This document shows positions 1-6,892 of a stretch of DNA of 39,738 nt, in pieces; the first letter of the stretch is position 1; the number at the start of each line of letters is the position of its first letter. Source of the stretch: an uncultured Prevotellaceae bacterium (lineage in GTDB: Bacteria > Bacteroidota > Bacteroidia > Bacteroidales > Bacteroidaceae); contig CAMOKH010000065.1 of assembly GCA_946617675.1 (NCBI GenBank), positions 1 through 39,738 of the forward strand. Direction: 5' to 3'. A program made the position numbers and the translations under genes. The notes beneath the pieces were generated by a model. It saw only the letters and a program-made list of their open reading frames with translations. It made no database searches and had not been told where the DNA came from.

Positions 1-539
1 ACTTTCGGCTTGGCGACCGAGCGCCGCATGAAGAGGGCAATGGGCAGCGCCAGCAAGAGGCCGGTCATGATGTTGGCCGTCATCACGTTGATGGCAAAGT
101 CAATAGGCCGCATCTGGCCCAGCAGCGTCAGGTTCTCCGCCATCGACTGCTGCAGCCCGTACTGCTCCAACGCCTGGCGGGCCTCGGGTGCAGACACGAT
201 GTTCGTCAGCGCGTGCAGCAGGTAGCCGCGGTCAAGGAAGGCGAAGTAGAGATACTGCGCCAAGGCCATCAGCAGCGCTGCGTAGAAGAACACATAGGCG
301 GCATAGGCCCAGCCGCGACGAAACGAGATGACACCGTCGAGCCCGACGTCGCGGAACTTGCCTAAGCGGTAGGCCACAAAAAACGGCGTCGCCACGGCCA
401 GACCCACGGCCAGCAGACCGTAGAGCGGACTGGTGATGCCCAACACATAACAGGCAAAACTGGCTATCCAGAGCACGGCCAGCAGTGCACCGTCGATACG
501 GGCAAAGGCCTTCAACTGTATAAACTCTGCCGGAGTCAT
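1..539 (-). CDS. DUF4199 domain membrane protein (partial, 3' end outside window)
   Basis: Reading the minus strand from the ATG at 537-539 gives an open frame of about 179 codons that runs off the window edge. The start reads MTPAEFIQLKAFARIDGALL. It is followed by several hydrophobic spans separated by short charged stretches, ending near an arginine-rich MRRSVAKPK. This is the look of the DUF4199 family, small Bacteroidetes inner-membrane proteins with four predicted helices, of unknown role, often next to a glycosyltransferase. The family call is from recognition of the overall pattern. The gene upstream is the SRP/tRNA unit on the other strand, so this gene is first in its own transcript. 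The C-terminus and downstream partners cannot be seen. Confidence 0.6.
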   Translation of the reverse strand, partial: MTPAEFIQLKAFARIDGALLAVLWIASFACYVLGITSPLYGLLAVGLAVATPFFVAYRLGKFRDVGLDGVISFRRGWAYAAYVFFYAALLMALAQYLYFAFLDRGYLLHALTNIVSAPEARQALEQYGLQQSMAENLTLLGQMRPIDFAINVMTANIMTGLLLALPIALFMRRSVAKPK

Positions 540-629
540 CTTTAACTATTCACGAATTTTGCTGCAAAATTACGCATTTTCCCGCACATAACGCCCCGTT
601 TCCGACAAAAAATAGTTAAAATCCTGAAA

Positions 630-657
630 TTTCTCATTTCTCATTTCTCATTTCTCA
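630..657 (+). repeat. 7-bp tandem repeat, four copies of TTTCTCA
   Basis: Four perfect head-to-tail copies of TTTCTCA lie just upstream of the SRP RNA promoter. They cover the stretch where its -33 element should be. This is one of three heptamer repeats in the window. Confidence 0.9.
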
Positions 658-668
658 TTTTATTTGCT

Positions 669-676
669 TACCTTTG
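669..676 (+). promoter_or_regulatory. Promoter -7 box TACCTTTG for SRP RNA and tRNA-Thr
   Basis: TACCTTTG matches the Bacteroidetes -7 consensus TAnnTTTG and lies about 15-20 bases before the SRP RNA. No clear TTG -33 element is visible because the heptamer repeat occupies that position. Confidence 0.75.
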
Positions 677-689
677 CACCCGCTTTCGA

Positions 690-795
690 GCAACATGGGC
701 AAGTCCTGTACGGCCAGCTCCCTCGGAATCCTCCAGGACGGGAACGTAGCAAAGGTACTTGGTTGTAGCGGCGCGATGCAGACTGCTTGCCCACC
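690..795 (+). ncRNA. ffs: Small signal recognition particle RNA (4.5S type)
   Basis: This is the RNA scaffold of the signal recognition particle, which binds Ffh and FtsY and targets membrane proteins co-translationally. The distal SRP helix is recognisable: a GGAA tetraloop at 741-744 closed by ACG/CGT, followed by the conserved AGCAAAGG internal-loop strand (748-755). The helix base is closed by TGGGCAAG at 696-703 pairing with CTTGCCCA at 786-793. There is no Alu domain, as expected for the short bacterial form. The ends are estimates, and the 3' end lies almost directly on the 5' end of the following tRNA. Confidence 0.85.
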
Positions 796-796
796 T

Positions 797-870
797 GCCT
801 CTTTAGCTCAGTTGGCCAGAGCACGTGATTTGTAATCTCGGGGTCGTTGGTTCGAATCCGACAAGAGGCT
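797..870 (+). tRNA. tRNA-Thr, anticodon TGT
   Basis: The 74-nt cloverleaf has acceptor arms GCCTCTT and AAGAGGC, D arm GCTC/GAGC, anticodon loop TTTGTAA (anticodon TGT, reading ACA and related Thr codons), and T arm GTTGG-TTCGAAT-CCGAC. CCA is not encoded and the discriminator base is T870. The anticodon stem CGTGA/TCTCG has a T-T mismatch at its third pair, which is unusual but need not be disabling. Confidence 0.95.
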
Positions 871-881
871 CAACAGTAAGG

Positions 882-938
882 ACAGAATAACATAAGAACA
901 ATCAACAACTGCAAGTTCTTTTGTTATTCTGTTTTTTA
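882..938 (+). terminator. Rho-independent terminator of the SRP RNA/tRNA-Thr unit
   Basis: An 18-bp stem (882-899 with 915-932, one mismatch) surrounds a 15-nt loop and is followed directly by a T tract at 932-937. It lies 11 bases after the tRNA and ends the transcript. Confidence 0.9.
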
Positions 939-1606
939 ATTCAACACCACCATTTTGATTCTCCTACATCTTTTGGCTCAGCGGGTTTATCTTTTAATCT
1001 TCTTAATCTTTGTTGCACTTCCTGCACTGGAAGGTCTTAACCGACTGACGGCCAGACGGTTCGCAACCTCGAACACCCGCCAAACCAGACTGAAGCCTGC
1101 ACTGAGACCTGCACTGGAAGTTGCACCGGAGGGAACTGAGGGAAACACGGTGGAATGGGACTTTCACGCCATTCTGACAGTTTCCCGCAGGCTGAGGGAA
1201 CTGAGGGAATGAGGGAAACTCCGCCTTGAGCTACCCGGCGGGTAGAGCGCCTCAACCCGCCGGGTAGATGGTCTCAACCCGCCGGGTAGCGGTGAGTCTG
1301 GCAATGAACCTTGAAAAGCGCCGGTAAGACACACGAATACCCTGGCGATTTGTACCTCAAACGGCCACTTTTTCAACTGTTTCGAGCCTTGAAAATTCTT
1401 TTTTCCGGCCTTGAAAATCAAATTTTCAAGCCACGTCGAAAAACCTGACTGACTTTTTGAAATAACTTTACACCGCAATTTCCCGTCAATTCGCCTCAGT
1501 GCAGGAAATTGTTAGTGTCAGTGCAGGAAAAATAACGAAAAATCCTGCCTAACTACCTGAGAGTCAGTAGTCAGTGCAGGAAGTGCAGGAAACGCTCGCA
1601 AAGCCG
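939..1606. other. Gene-free, repeat-rich intergenic region
   Basis: No convincing gene was found; open frames here run through repeats and lack family features. Visible structure: a 16-bp inverted pair TGCACTTCCTGCACTG (1014-1029) and CAGTGCAGGAAGTGCA (1572-1587); further copies of CAGTGCAGGAAA at 1497 and 1519; three 22-bp-period copies of a CCCGCCGGG palindrome (1229-1289); repeated GAGGGAACTGAGGGAA (near 1131 and 1196); and a TTGAAAAT inverted cluster near 1390-1430. It may be a decayed mobile element next to a tRNA gene, but no integrase or attachment duplicate is visible. Confidence 0.6.
1229..1289. repeat. Three 22-bp-period palindromic repeats
   Basis: CTCAACCCGCCGGGTAG occurs exactly at 1251-1267 and 1273-1289. 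A variant with the perfect palindrome CTACCCGGCGGGTAG is at 1231-1245. Each unit could form a small hairpin. They resemble protein-binding iterons, but nothing in the window identifies a binder. Confidence 0.85.
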
Positions 1607-2074
1607 TCACTTCCGCCAGAAGCGGTAGGTGATGTCGGCGAAGGTGCCGTCGTCCTGCTGACGGTAGAGACGCTGGTTGGTGGTGGGCTGCTTCAGCGGA
1701 CCGAGGTGGCGGATGTAGGGGCCGACCTTGATGTAGTCGAAGTCGCGCTTGTTGACGATGGCGGGCACACGGATACGTCCCGTGTACCACGCCACCTTCA
1801 ACTCGGGGTATTCTTCATGGATGTATTGTGCCAGCAGGTTGACCCCCTTGGGGTCGGCATCGCCACCCATGAAGGCGATGCAGGTGATGTCGGCCTTGAG
1901 ACGGCTGATGAAGTCGTCGATGGCAGCGATGTCGAGTGGCAGTCCGACGTCGTCCCACAGGTAGTGGCTGTGGCACCCCGGACAGCGGCACGGGCAGCCC
2001 GAGATGTTGATAGCGAACGTCACCTCGTCGGGGATTTCCTGGAAGACAACGTCGGTGTTGACATATTTAAGCAT
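1607..2074 (-). CDS. nrdG: Anaerobic ribonucleoside-triphosphate reductase activating protein
   Basis: This radical-SAM enzyme uses S-adenosylmethionine and a [4Fe-4S] cluster to install the glycyl radical on NrdD, allowing dNTP synthesis without oxygen. The 155-residue protein has the cluster motif CxxxCxxC at C27, C31 and C34 in the context SGCPCRCPGCHS, and the length is normal for NrdG. It is translated from an ATG that lies inside the last codons of nrdD (8-nt overlap, different frame), so the two are almost certainly translationally coupled. The C-terminal half (FMGGDADPKG, YTGR) fits the partial TIM barrel of the family. No terminator is evident between its stop and the repeat-rich region. 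Confidence 0.93.
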   Translation of the reverse strand: MLKYVNTDVVFQEIPDEVTFAINISGCPCRCPGCHSHYLWDDVGLPLDIAAIDDFISRLKADITCIAFMGGDADPKGVNLLAQYIHEEYPELKVAWYTGRIRVPAIVNKRDFDYIKVGPYIRHLGPLKQPTTNQRLYRQQDDGTFADITYRFWRK

Positions 2075-4160
2075 GAGCGTAGAAGCGGCGGGCAGCCTCC
2101 TCCTGCCGCGGCTGCGAGAAGTTCGACACGCGCTTCAGGTAGCCGATGATACGGGTCATGTAGTCGATGTTCTTGGAGTGGCACTTGGGGCACTCGTGCA
2201 GGTAGCGCTTGTCGATGGTGCCACACTCGTTGCAGACGGTGTTGGGTATGTTGAACGTGAAGTAGTTGCAGCCCTCCTTGGCTGCGACGTGGAGCAGCTG
2301 GAGGTACTGCTGCTTGGAGAGGTGCTCGTCGAGGTTCATGTGTAGTGCGGAGCCGCCGGTGAGGTGCTCGATGTAGGGAGCGCCGTGGAGCTTGAACTTG
2401 TCGATGATGGTCAGCGAGTCGTCCTCGACGACGTAGAAGTAGGAGTTGTAGCAGTCGCGAGGCACGAAGTAGCCGTCCTCACGGTCCCACTTGGCGTGCT
2501 TCACGCCGACGTTCTCGGCGGGAATCATCTCACAGTTGAACATGACGTCCTTCGAGCGGTACTGCTTGTTGTACTTCTCTATCAGCCCCAGTATGCCCTG
2601 TACAAAGTGCAGGTAGTCGTCGTTTGGTGTTATCTTCAGGCCCATGAACTCGGCAGCCTCGACCAGTCCGTTGATGCCGATGGTGAGGTACTGTCGGCCG
2701 ATGTTGATATAGCCGGCGTCGAACAGCGGCAGCATGCCGTGGGCCTGCAGTTCCTTGAGGTTCTCGTTGTAGGCCAGCTGCACCTTATGGCAGAGGTCGA
2801 TGATGCCGCCGAGGTACTCGAGGTAGTCCATCTGGTGGTTCACGGCGTACTGAATGCAGCGGTTCAGGTTGATGGTGAGCACCGACTTCGAGCCTGTCGA
2901 GACGCCACCGGCGCCGAGTGTGTACGAGAAACCGTTGTCGGTAATCTCGTTGCGCAGCCGGCAGCACGACGACAGCGAGTCGGCGTTGTTGCTCATGTAG
3001 GTAAAGAAGGAGTGACCCTCAGCGTACATCTCGGCGGTGAAATCGCCCCACTCCGGATCCTTGCAGTCGCCGTTCTCGTCGGTGAGCAGTGCCATCGTCT
3101 CGACGGGGAAGGTGAGCAGCGTCTTCGTGCGCTCCTTGTTGAACCACTTCATGAAGCGCTTCTGCAGCCAGGAGAGTCCGTCCCAGTCGGGTTTCGACCC
3201 GTCGGGGAAGTAGAAGTCGCCGAAGATCGACTCGAAATAGTAGCGGTCGTAGTAGGCGATGTTCCAGAACACGGCCTGATAGTTGCGTGCGCCGGTGGGC
3301 TGGTTGAGCGTGTAGACGATCTGCTCGAAGTAGTCGGTGATGACCTTGTCGATGGTGCGCTTCTTCAGGCTCAGGTCGGCCTGTTCGTCGGCGCGGCGCC
3401 AGTAGTCCTGCCCGTACTCCTTGCCAATGAAGTAGTTCATGTACATCAGGAACTCAGGCGTGGCGCAGGCGCCGGAGAGCATCGACGAGACCATGAACAC
3501 CATGTTGACGAATCCGCCGGCAAACGACTTCAGGTTTGTGGGGGCCGTGGAGTTGCCGCCGATGCTGGTGGTGCCGCCGATGAGCCAGGGGTACATCGTA
3601 ATGGAGGCACAGTAGTTGGCCAGCGAGGTCTCGTCGTTCTTATATATAAAGTGGTGTGTCAGTTTGTCAATATACTCGTCGGCGAGCTGCTTGCCGTACA
3701 TCTTCTTGATGCGCTCGGTCAGCAGGCGACGGTTAAGGCGGATGAAGTTCGATTTAGGCAACTCACCAATCAGCGTGGCAATGTTTTTGTGCTCAACGTT
3801 AGCGTTGGCATCATACTTTGAGCCCGTTGCCGCATTGACCGACTCCATGTATTCCGACAAGAAGTTCATCTTCTCAAGCGTCTCGCGGTCCTCGGTATGC
3901 TGCTGGCGGTAGAGGATGAACGACTTGGCCACCTTGTAGTAGCCCTCTCTCATCAGGGCCTCCTCAACCTGGTTCTGGATATCCTCGACCTTGATGTCGT
4001 CGTGAATATCCAAGTGACTGAGAATCTTTGAGATAGACCCCAAGTCGGTAGGTTGTTCCACACTCTCGAACGCCTTGACGATGGCGTTCATAATCTTGTC
4101 TAAAGAGAAGCGGTCTTTAGAGCCGTCGCGTTTGGTAATTGTAAAATTCTTAATCTCCAT
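2067..4160 (-). CDS. nrdD: Anaerobic ribonucleoside-triphosphate reductase
   Basis: This class III ribonucleotide reductase reduces NTPs to dNTPs with a glycyl radical. Starting at MEIKNFTITKRDG gives 697 residues. An N-terminal ATP-cone (about 3-95) is the allosteric site. The large catalytic barrel follows, then a zinc site with C643, C646, C657 and C660, and the glycyl-radical loop RIIGY with the radical glycine at G673. The frame stays open 63 codons further upstream, but that stretch contains the promoter box at 4279-4286 and does not look like protein, so the 4160 start is preferred. The leader of about 110 nt can fold into a hairpin. It forms an operon with nrdG. Confidence 0.95.
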   Translation of the reverse strand: MEIKNFTITKRDGSKDRFSLDKIMNAIVKAFESVEQPTDLGSISKILSHLDIHDDIKVEDIQNQVEEALMREGYYKVAKSFILYRQQHTEDRETLEKMNFLSEYMESVNAATGSKYDANANVEHKNIATLIGELPKSNFIRLNRRLLTERIKKMYGKQLADEYIDKLTHHFIYKNDETSLANYCASITMYPWLIGGTTSIGGNSTAPTNLKSFAGGFVNMVFMVSSMLSGACATPEFLMYMNYFIGKEYGQDYWRRADEQADLSLKKRTIDKVITDYFEQIVYTLNQPTGARNYQAVFWNIAYYDRYYFESIFGDFYFPDGSKPDWDGLSWLQKRFMKWFNKERTKTLLTFPVETMALLTDENGDCKDPEWGDFTAEMYAEGHSFFTYMSNNADSLSSCCRLRNEITDNGFSYTLGAGGVSTGSKSVLTINLNRCIQYAVNHQMDYLEYLGGIIDLCHKVQLAYNENLKELQAHGMLPLFDAGYINIGRQYLTIGINGLVEAAEFMGLKITPNDDYLHFVQGILGLIEKYNKQYRSKDVMFNCEMIPAENVGVKHAKWDREDGYFVPRDCYNSYFYVVEDDSLTIIDKFKLHGAPYIEHLTGGSALHMNLDEHLSKQQYLQLLHVAAKEGCNYFTFNIPNTVCNECGTIDKRYLHECPKCHSKNIDYMTRIIGYLKRVSNFSQPRQEEAARRFYAHA

Positions 4161-4204
4161 ATCTATAGTTGTTTCATTCTTGCTACTTGTCGCCGATGGG
4201 CTGA

Positions 4205-4255
4205 AGATATCGTTTTTGGAAAACTTTTCCGAAGGCTTCCCGTAAAAAGTTTCCC
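4205..4255 (-). promoter_or_regulatory. Possible hairpin in the nrdD mRNA leader
   Basis: On the minus strand, GGAAACTTTT is followed about 15 bases later by GAAAAGTTTTCC. They can pair over about 10 bp with one bulge, enclosing GGGAAGCCTTCGG. It is not followed by a T run, so it is not an ordinary terminator. A role in nrdDG control is possible but unproven. Confidence 0.35.
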
Positions 4256-4278
4256 GTTTCAGAAAACCTAAGCCCGTG

Positions 4279-4286
4279 CAAAGGTA
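4279..4286 (-). promoter_or_regulatory. Promoter -7 box TACCTTTG for nrdDG
   Basis: The minus strand reads TTTTTCGTACCTTTGCACG, with TACCTTTG matching the Bacteroidetes -7 consensus. Transcription would begin near 4270, leaving a leader of about 110 nt before the nrdD ATG. Confidence 0.75.
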
Positions 4287-4431
4287 CGAAAAATAATCAT
4301 ACCAGAAAACTTTTTCGCCACTTTTTTTGCCTTTTTCTTCACTTAACACTGAAAAAGACGGCTCCTGGCTAAGAATCTTCTACGCCTGACAGGGCGAAAT
4401 ATCAAAATATTTGAAAAAATGTGGGTTTAAG

Positions 4432-4463
4432 TTTGGTAGATAAGAAATAAAGTGTTACCTTTG
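4432..4463 (+). promoter_or_regulatory. Promoter for the DUF4468 gene
   Basis: TTTG at 4432-4435 and TACCTTTG at 4456-4463 are separated by 20 bases, a close fit to the Bacteroidetes -33/-7 promoter. The leader to the ATG is about 110 nt. Confidence 0.85.
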
Positions 4464-4511
4464 CATTGCCAATCTGACAAAAACCTAAAACTAAGAATAT
4501 GATAAACACCA

Positions 4512-4544
4512 GAGGGTGCCAGCCTGCGACAGGCCGACACCCTC
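4512..4544 (+). promoter_or_regulatory. Leader hairpin upstream of the DUF4468 gene
   Basis: GAGGGTG (4512-4518) pairs with CACCCTC (4538-4544), and inside it GCCTG pairs with CAGGC. It sits 35 bases before the start codon, within a possible 28-codon leader frame beginning at 4499. No T run follows, so it would act on translation or mRNA stability rather than end transcription. Confidence 0.55.
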
Positions 4545-4578
4545 CGACATTTACAGAAACTAATCAACTCAAAGTAAT

Positions 4579-5337
4579 ATGGTAAAAAGCAAGACATGGA
4601 TGATTGCCGCCATCCTTACCCTCAGCGGCATAGCCAGCAACACCCAAGCGCAAGTGATGAAAGCTGCCGACCTGGAGAAGTACGCCAAGGAGAAGTATGG
4701 CGACAAATGGCTCGACGCGGCTGCAAACCTGGCCTCGGGGCTGACGCTCGACAAGAACGAGTCGCTGACCTACCAGCAGGTCATCGAGGCGCCGGGAAAG
4801 ACGAAACAGCAGCTCTACGTGGCGCTGAACTACTGGGTGACGGCAACGTTCAAGGACAAGCAGGCCATCACGCTGAACGACAAGGAGGCGGGCTGCATCA
4901 TCATCTCGTCGGCCATCGACGGCATTGCCGACCATACGGGAACGCTGAACCGCTACGTGGTCAGCATCACGCCCGTCATCAAGATCGACATCAAGGACGG
5001 GCGCGTCCGCGTGACCTACACCGTACAGAACTACGACATACTGAAGGCTGAAGTCGCCGGATGGCTGGGGTTGCTGATTGACAACAGCGACAACCGACAG
5101 AGCCACCAGAACATATACAGCGACGGCAAGCGCATGAAGGCCGACACCCAGGACCGCCGACTCTACGACGAGCAGTGGGAGATATCGAAGCACTACCCCT
5201 TCGTGGAGAAGGACAACAAGAAGCGCACGTGCTCGAAGGCCTTGGTCATGACGCACGCCTACTCGAACGCCATCATGGACAAGATCGAGGAGGCTCTGAA
5301 GAACGGTATCGTGGGCAACGAGGACGAAGACTGGTAA
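4579..5337 (+). CDS. Secreted protein, DUF4468 family (TBP-like fold)
   Basis: The 252-residue protein has a signal peptide of about 25 residues ending near NTQAQ. The region from about 75 to 170 alternates short beta-strand-like segments (YVALNYWVTATF, GCIIISSAI, YVVSITPVIKIDIKDGRVRVTYTVQNYDI), matching the DUF4468 pattern of periplasmic or surface proteins with a TATA-binding-protein-like fold. The role of the family is unknown. The C-terminal 60 residues are charged and helical with an acidic tail. The gene has its own promoter and a strong terminator, so it is monocistronic. The DUF4468 call is from memory of the family pattern; the signal peptide and export are clearer. Confidence 0.7.
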   Translation: MVKSKTWMIAAILTLSGIASNTQAQVMKAADLEKYAKEKYGDKWLDAAANLASGLTLDKNESLTYQQVIEAPGKTKQQLYVALNYWVTATFKDKQAITLNDKEAGCIIISSAIDGIADHTGTLNRYVVSITPVIKIDIKDGRVRVTYTVQNYDILKAEVAGWLGLLIDNSDNRQSHQNIYSDGKRMKADTQDRRLYDEQWEISKHYPFVEKDNKKRTCSKALVMTHAYSNAIMDKIEEALKNGIVGNEDEDW

Positions 5338-5363
5338 CCACGCCGACGGTAACAACAGGAAAA

Positions 5364-5401
5364 GAAGCGGGAGCATTTCCTTTCGGAAGTGCTCCCGCTT
5401 C
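5364..5401. terminator. Bidirectional terminator between the DUF4468 gene and nuoN
   Basis: A near-perfect 17-bp stem (5364-5380 with 5385-5401) encloses a 4-nt loop. T-rich sequence follows on both strands (CTTTAT on plus, CTTCTTTTCC on minus). It can end the plus-strand DUF4468 transcript and the minus-strand nuo operon. Confidence 0.88.
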
Positions 5402-5421
5402 TTTATGTACTCAGGCTGTGG

Positions 5422-6873
5422 CTACACGGCAGCCGCAGCAATCCAGTCGTAGATGCAGGAGGCGATGCCGAAGAGGGCAACGCCGGCTGTGCAGAGAGCC
5501 AGCGCCAGCTTGGTGTTCGCGTCGCTCTGGAACGTGGGCAGCGGCGTCAGCGTCTTCTTGATGTACATGGCCTTGACGATGAGCAGGTAGTAGTAGAGGC
5601 TGACCACCGTGTTGATCAAGGCGACGAAGACGACGAGGTAGACCCAGAAGGGGGCTGCCTCATGGCCACCGACGGCGGCCATGAACACGAAGAACTTCGA
5701 GAACATACCGGCGAAGGGCGGAATACCGGCCAGCGAGAACAGGGCCAGCGTCATGAGGAAACTGAGCTTGGGGTTGGTCTCGTAGAAGCCGTTGTAGGCG
5801 GCCATGTCGGTGCGGCCGCCGTTGTTCTGCTCAACGACGTTGATGACCGTGAAGACGGCCATGTTGGCCACGACGTAAACCAGCACGTAGTAGGTCAGCG
5901 CCGTGGCACCCATCTGCGAGTTGCCCAGCACGGCCAGCATGATGTAGCCGGCCTGCGAGATAGAGCTGAAGGCCATGAAGCGCTTGAGCTCCGACTGGCG
6001 GATGGCGAACAGGTTACCGACGGTGATGGTGAGCATGATGATGATGCCGAGCATCAGCGTCCACTGCTCGACCATGGGGCCGAAGACCTTGGTCAGGATG
6101 ATGAAGGCGGCCAAGGCGGCTGCACCCTTCGAGACGACGCTCAGGTAGCCGGTGACGGGCGTGGGCGCACCCTGGTAGGTGTCGGCCGTCCACAAGTGGA
6201 AGGGCACGAGCGAGAGCTTGAAGCCCAGTCCGCTGAAGAAGAACACCAGCCCGGCCACGGGCAGCAGCATCTGGCTGCTGAAGGGGTTGATGCCCGAGAG
6301 CACGGTGGCTGCATCGGTGAAGTAGAGCGTGCCGGCAGCGGCGTAGACCAGCGAGATGCCGTAGAGCATGACGCCGCTGGAGAACGTAGCCGTCAGGATG
6401 TACTTGGCGGCTGCCTCGGCACTGACCTTTTTCTTCTTGTCGAGGGCCACCAGGCAGGCCATGGGCACTGAGGCGGTCTCGAGTCCGAGGAAGAACATGA
6501 GGAAGTTGCCCGAGGAAATCATCATGTACATACCCAGCAGGGTTGACACCACGAGCATGTAGAACTCTCCCTGTATGCGCTTGCCGTCGAGCCAGGGCTG
6601 CGCCATGATGACGACGATGAGCGTACCGGCGGTGAGGATGGTCTTCATGACGTTAGCCATCTGCGACGTGACGTAGAGTCCGCCGAAGGCCTCGGTGGGC
6701 ACGGCCAGGACGCAGGGCACGATCTGCAGGGCCAGCAGCACGGCGGTAAGGGCATAGAGCACCCTACCCTTCTGCTCAGAGCGGTGCAGGCAGAAGTCGG
6801 CACAGAAAACGATTAAGAGAATAGCCACGAGGCAGGCCTCGGGAACCATCTGTAGAAATTGTCCGTAATTCAT
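5422..6873 (-). CDS. nuoN: NADH-quinone oxidoreductase subunit N
   Basis: This is one of the three antiporter-like proton-pumping subunits of the complex I membrane arm. At 483 residues with about 14 membrane spans it has family length. The conserved pump residues are visible: the glutamate in LGLETASVPM (TM5) and the lysines in GLGFKLSLVPFHLW and SVVSKGAAALA. The segment TADTYQGAPTPVTGYLS is the usual NuoN signature. It is the last gene of the nuo operon, starting 19 bases after nuoM and ending just before a bidirectional terminator. Together with NuoM and NuoL it couples quinone reduction to ion translocation. Confidence 0.96.
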   Translation of the reverse strand: MNYGQFLQMVPEACLVAILLIVFCADFCLHRSEQKGRVLYALTAVLLALQIVPCVLAVPTEAFGGLYVTSQMANVMKTILTAGTLIVVIMAQPWLDGKRIQGEFYMLVVSTLLGMYMMISSGNFLMFFLGLETASVPMACLVALDKKKKVSAEAAAKYILTATFSSGVMLYGISLVYAAAGTLYFTDAATVLSGINPFSSQMLLPVAGLVFFFSGLGFKLSLVPFHLWTADTYQGAPTPVTGYLSVVSKGAAALAAFIILTKVFGPMVEQWTLMLGIIIMLTITVGNLFAIRQSELKRFMAFSSISQAGYIMLAVLGNSQMGATALTYYVLVYVVANMAVFTVINVVEQNNGGRTDMAAYNGFYETNPKLSFLMTLALFSLAGIPPFAGMFSKFFVFMAAVGGHEAAPFWVYLVVFVALINTVVSLYYYLLIVKAMYIKKTLTPLPTFQSDANTKLALALCTAGVALFGIASCIYDWIAAAAV

Positions 6874-6892
6874 ATCTTTGTCCTCCTATCGT

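Larger units (their letters stand above)
4161..4578. other. Divergent intergenic region between nrdD and the DUF4468 gene
   Basis: It holds the nrdD leader and promoter on the minus strand (box at 4279-4286), the DUF4468 promoter on the plus strand (4432-4463), and that gene's leader with a hairpin. Bases 4290-4430 show nothing else recognisable and are partly A/T rich. Confidence 0.7.

Noticed and set aside
955..1478. Open frames in the repeat-rich region after tRNA-Thr
   Set aside because: They run through tandem and inverted repeats, lack promoters or start context, and resemble no protein family.
2364..3821. Long plus-strand open frame (485 codons) opposite nrdD
   Set aside because: It is antisense to a firmly identified enzyme, is rich in Val/Leu/Gly/Asp as expected from the reverse of GC-rich codons, and has no family features.
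4564..5376. Minus-strand open frame (270 codons) opposite the DUF4468 gene
   Set aside because: The plus-strand gene has a promoter, signal peptide and terminator; the antisense frame has none and extends through the terminator stem.
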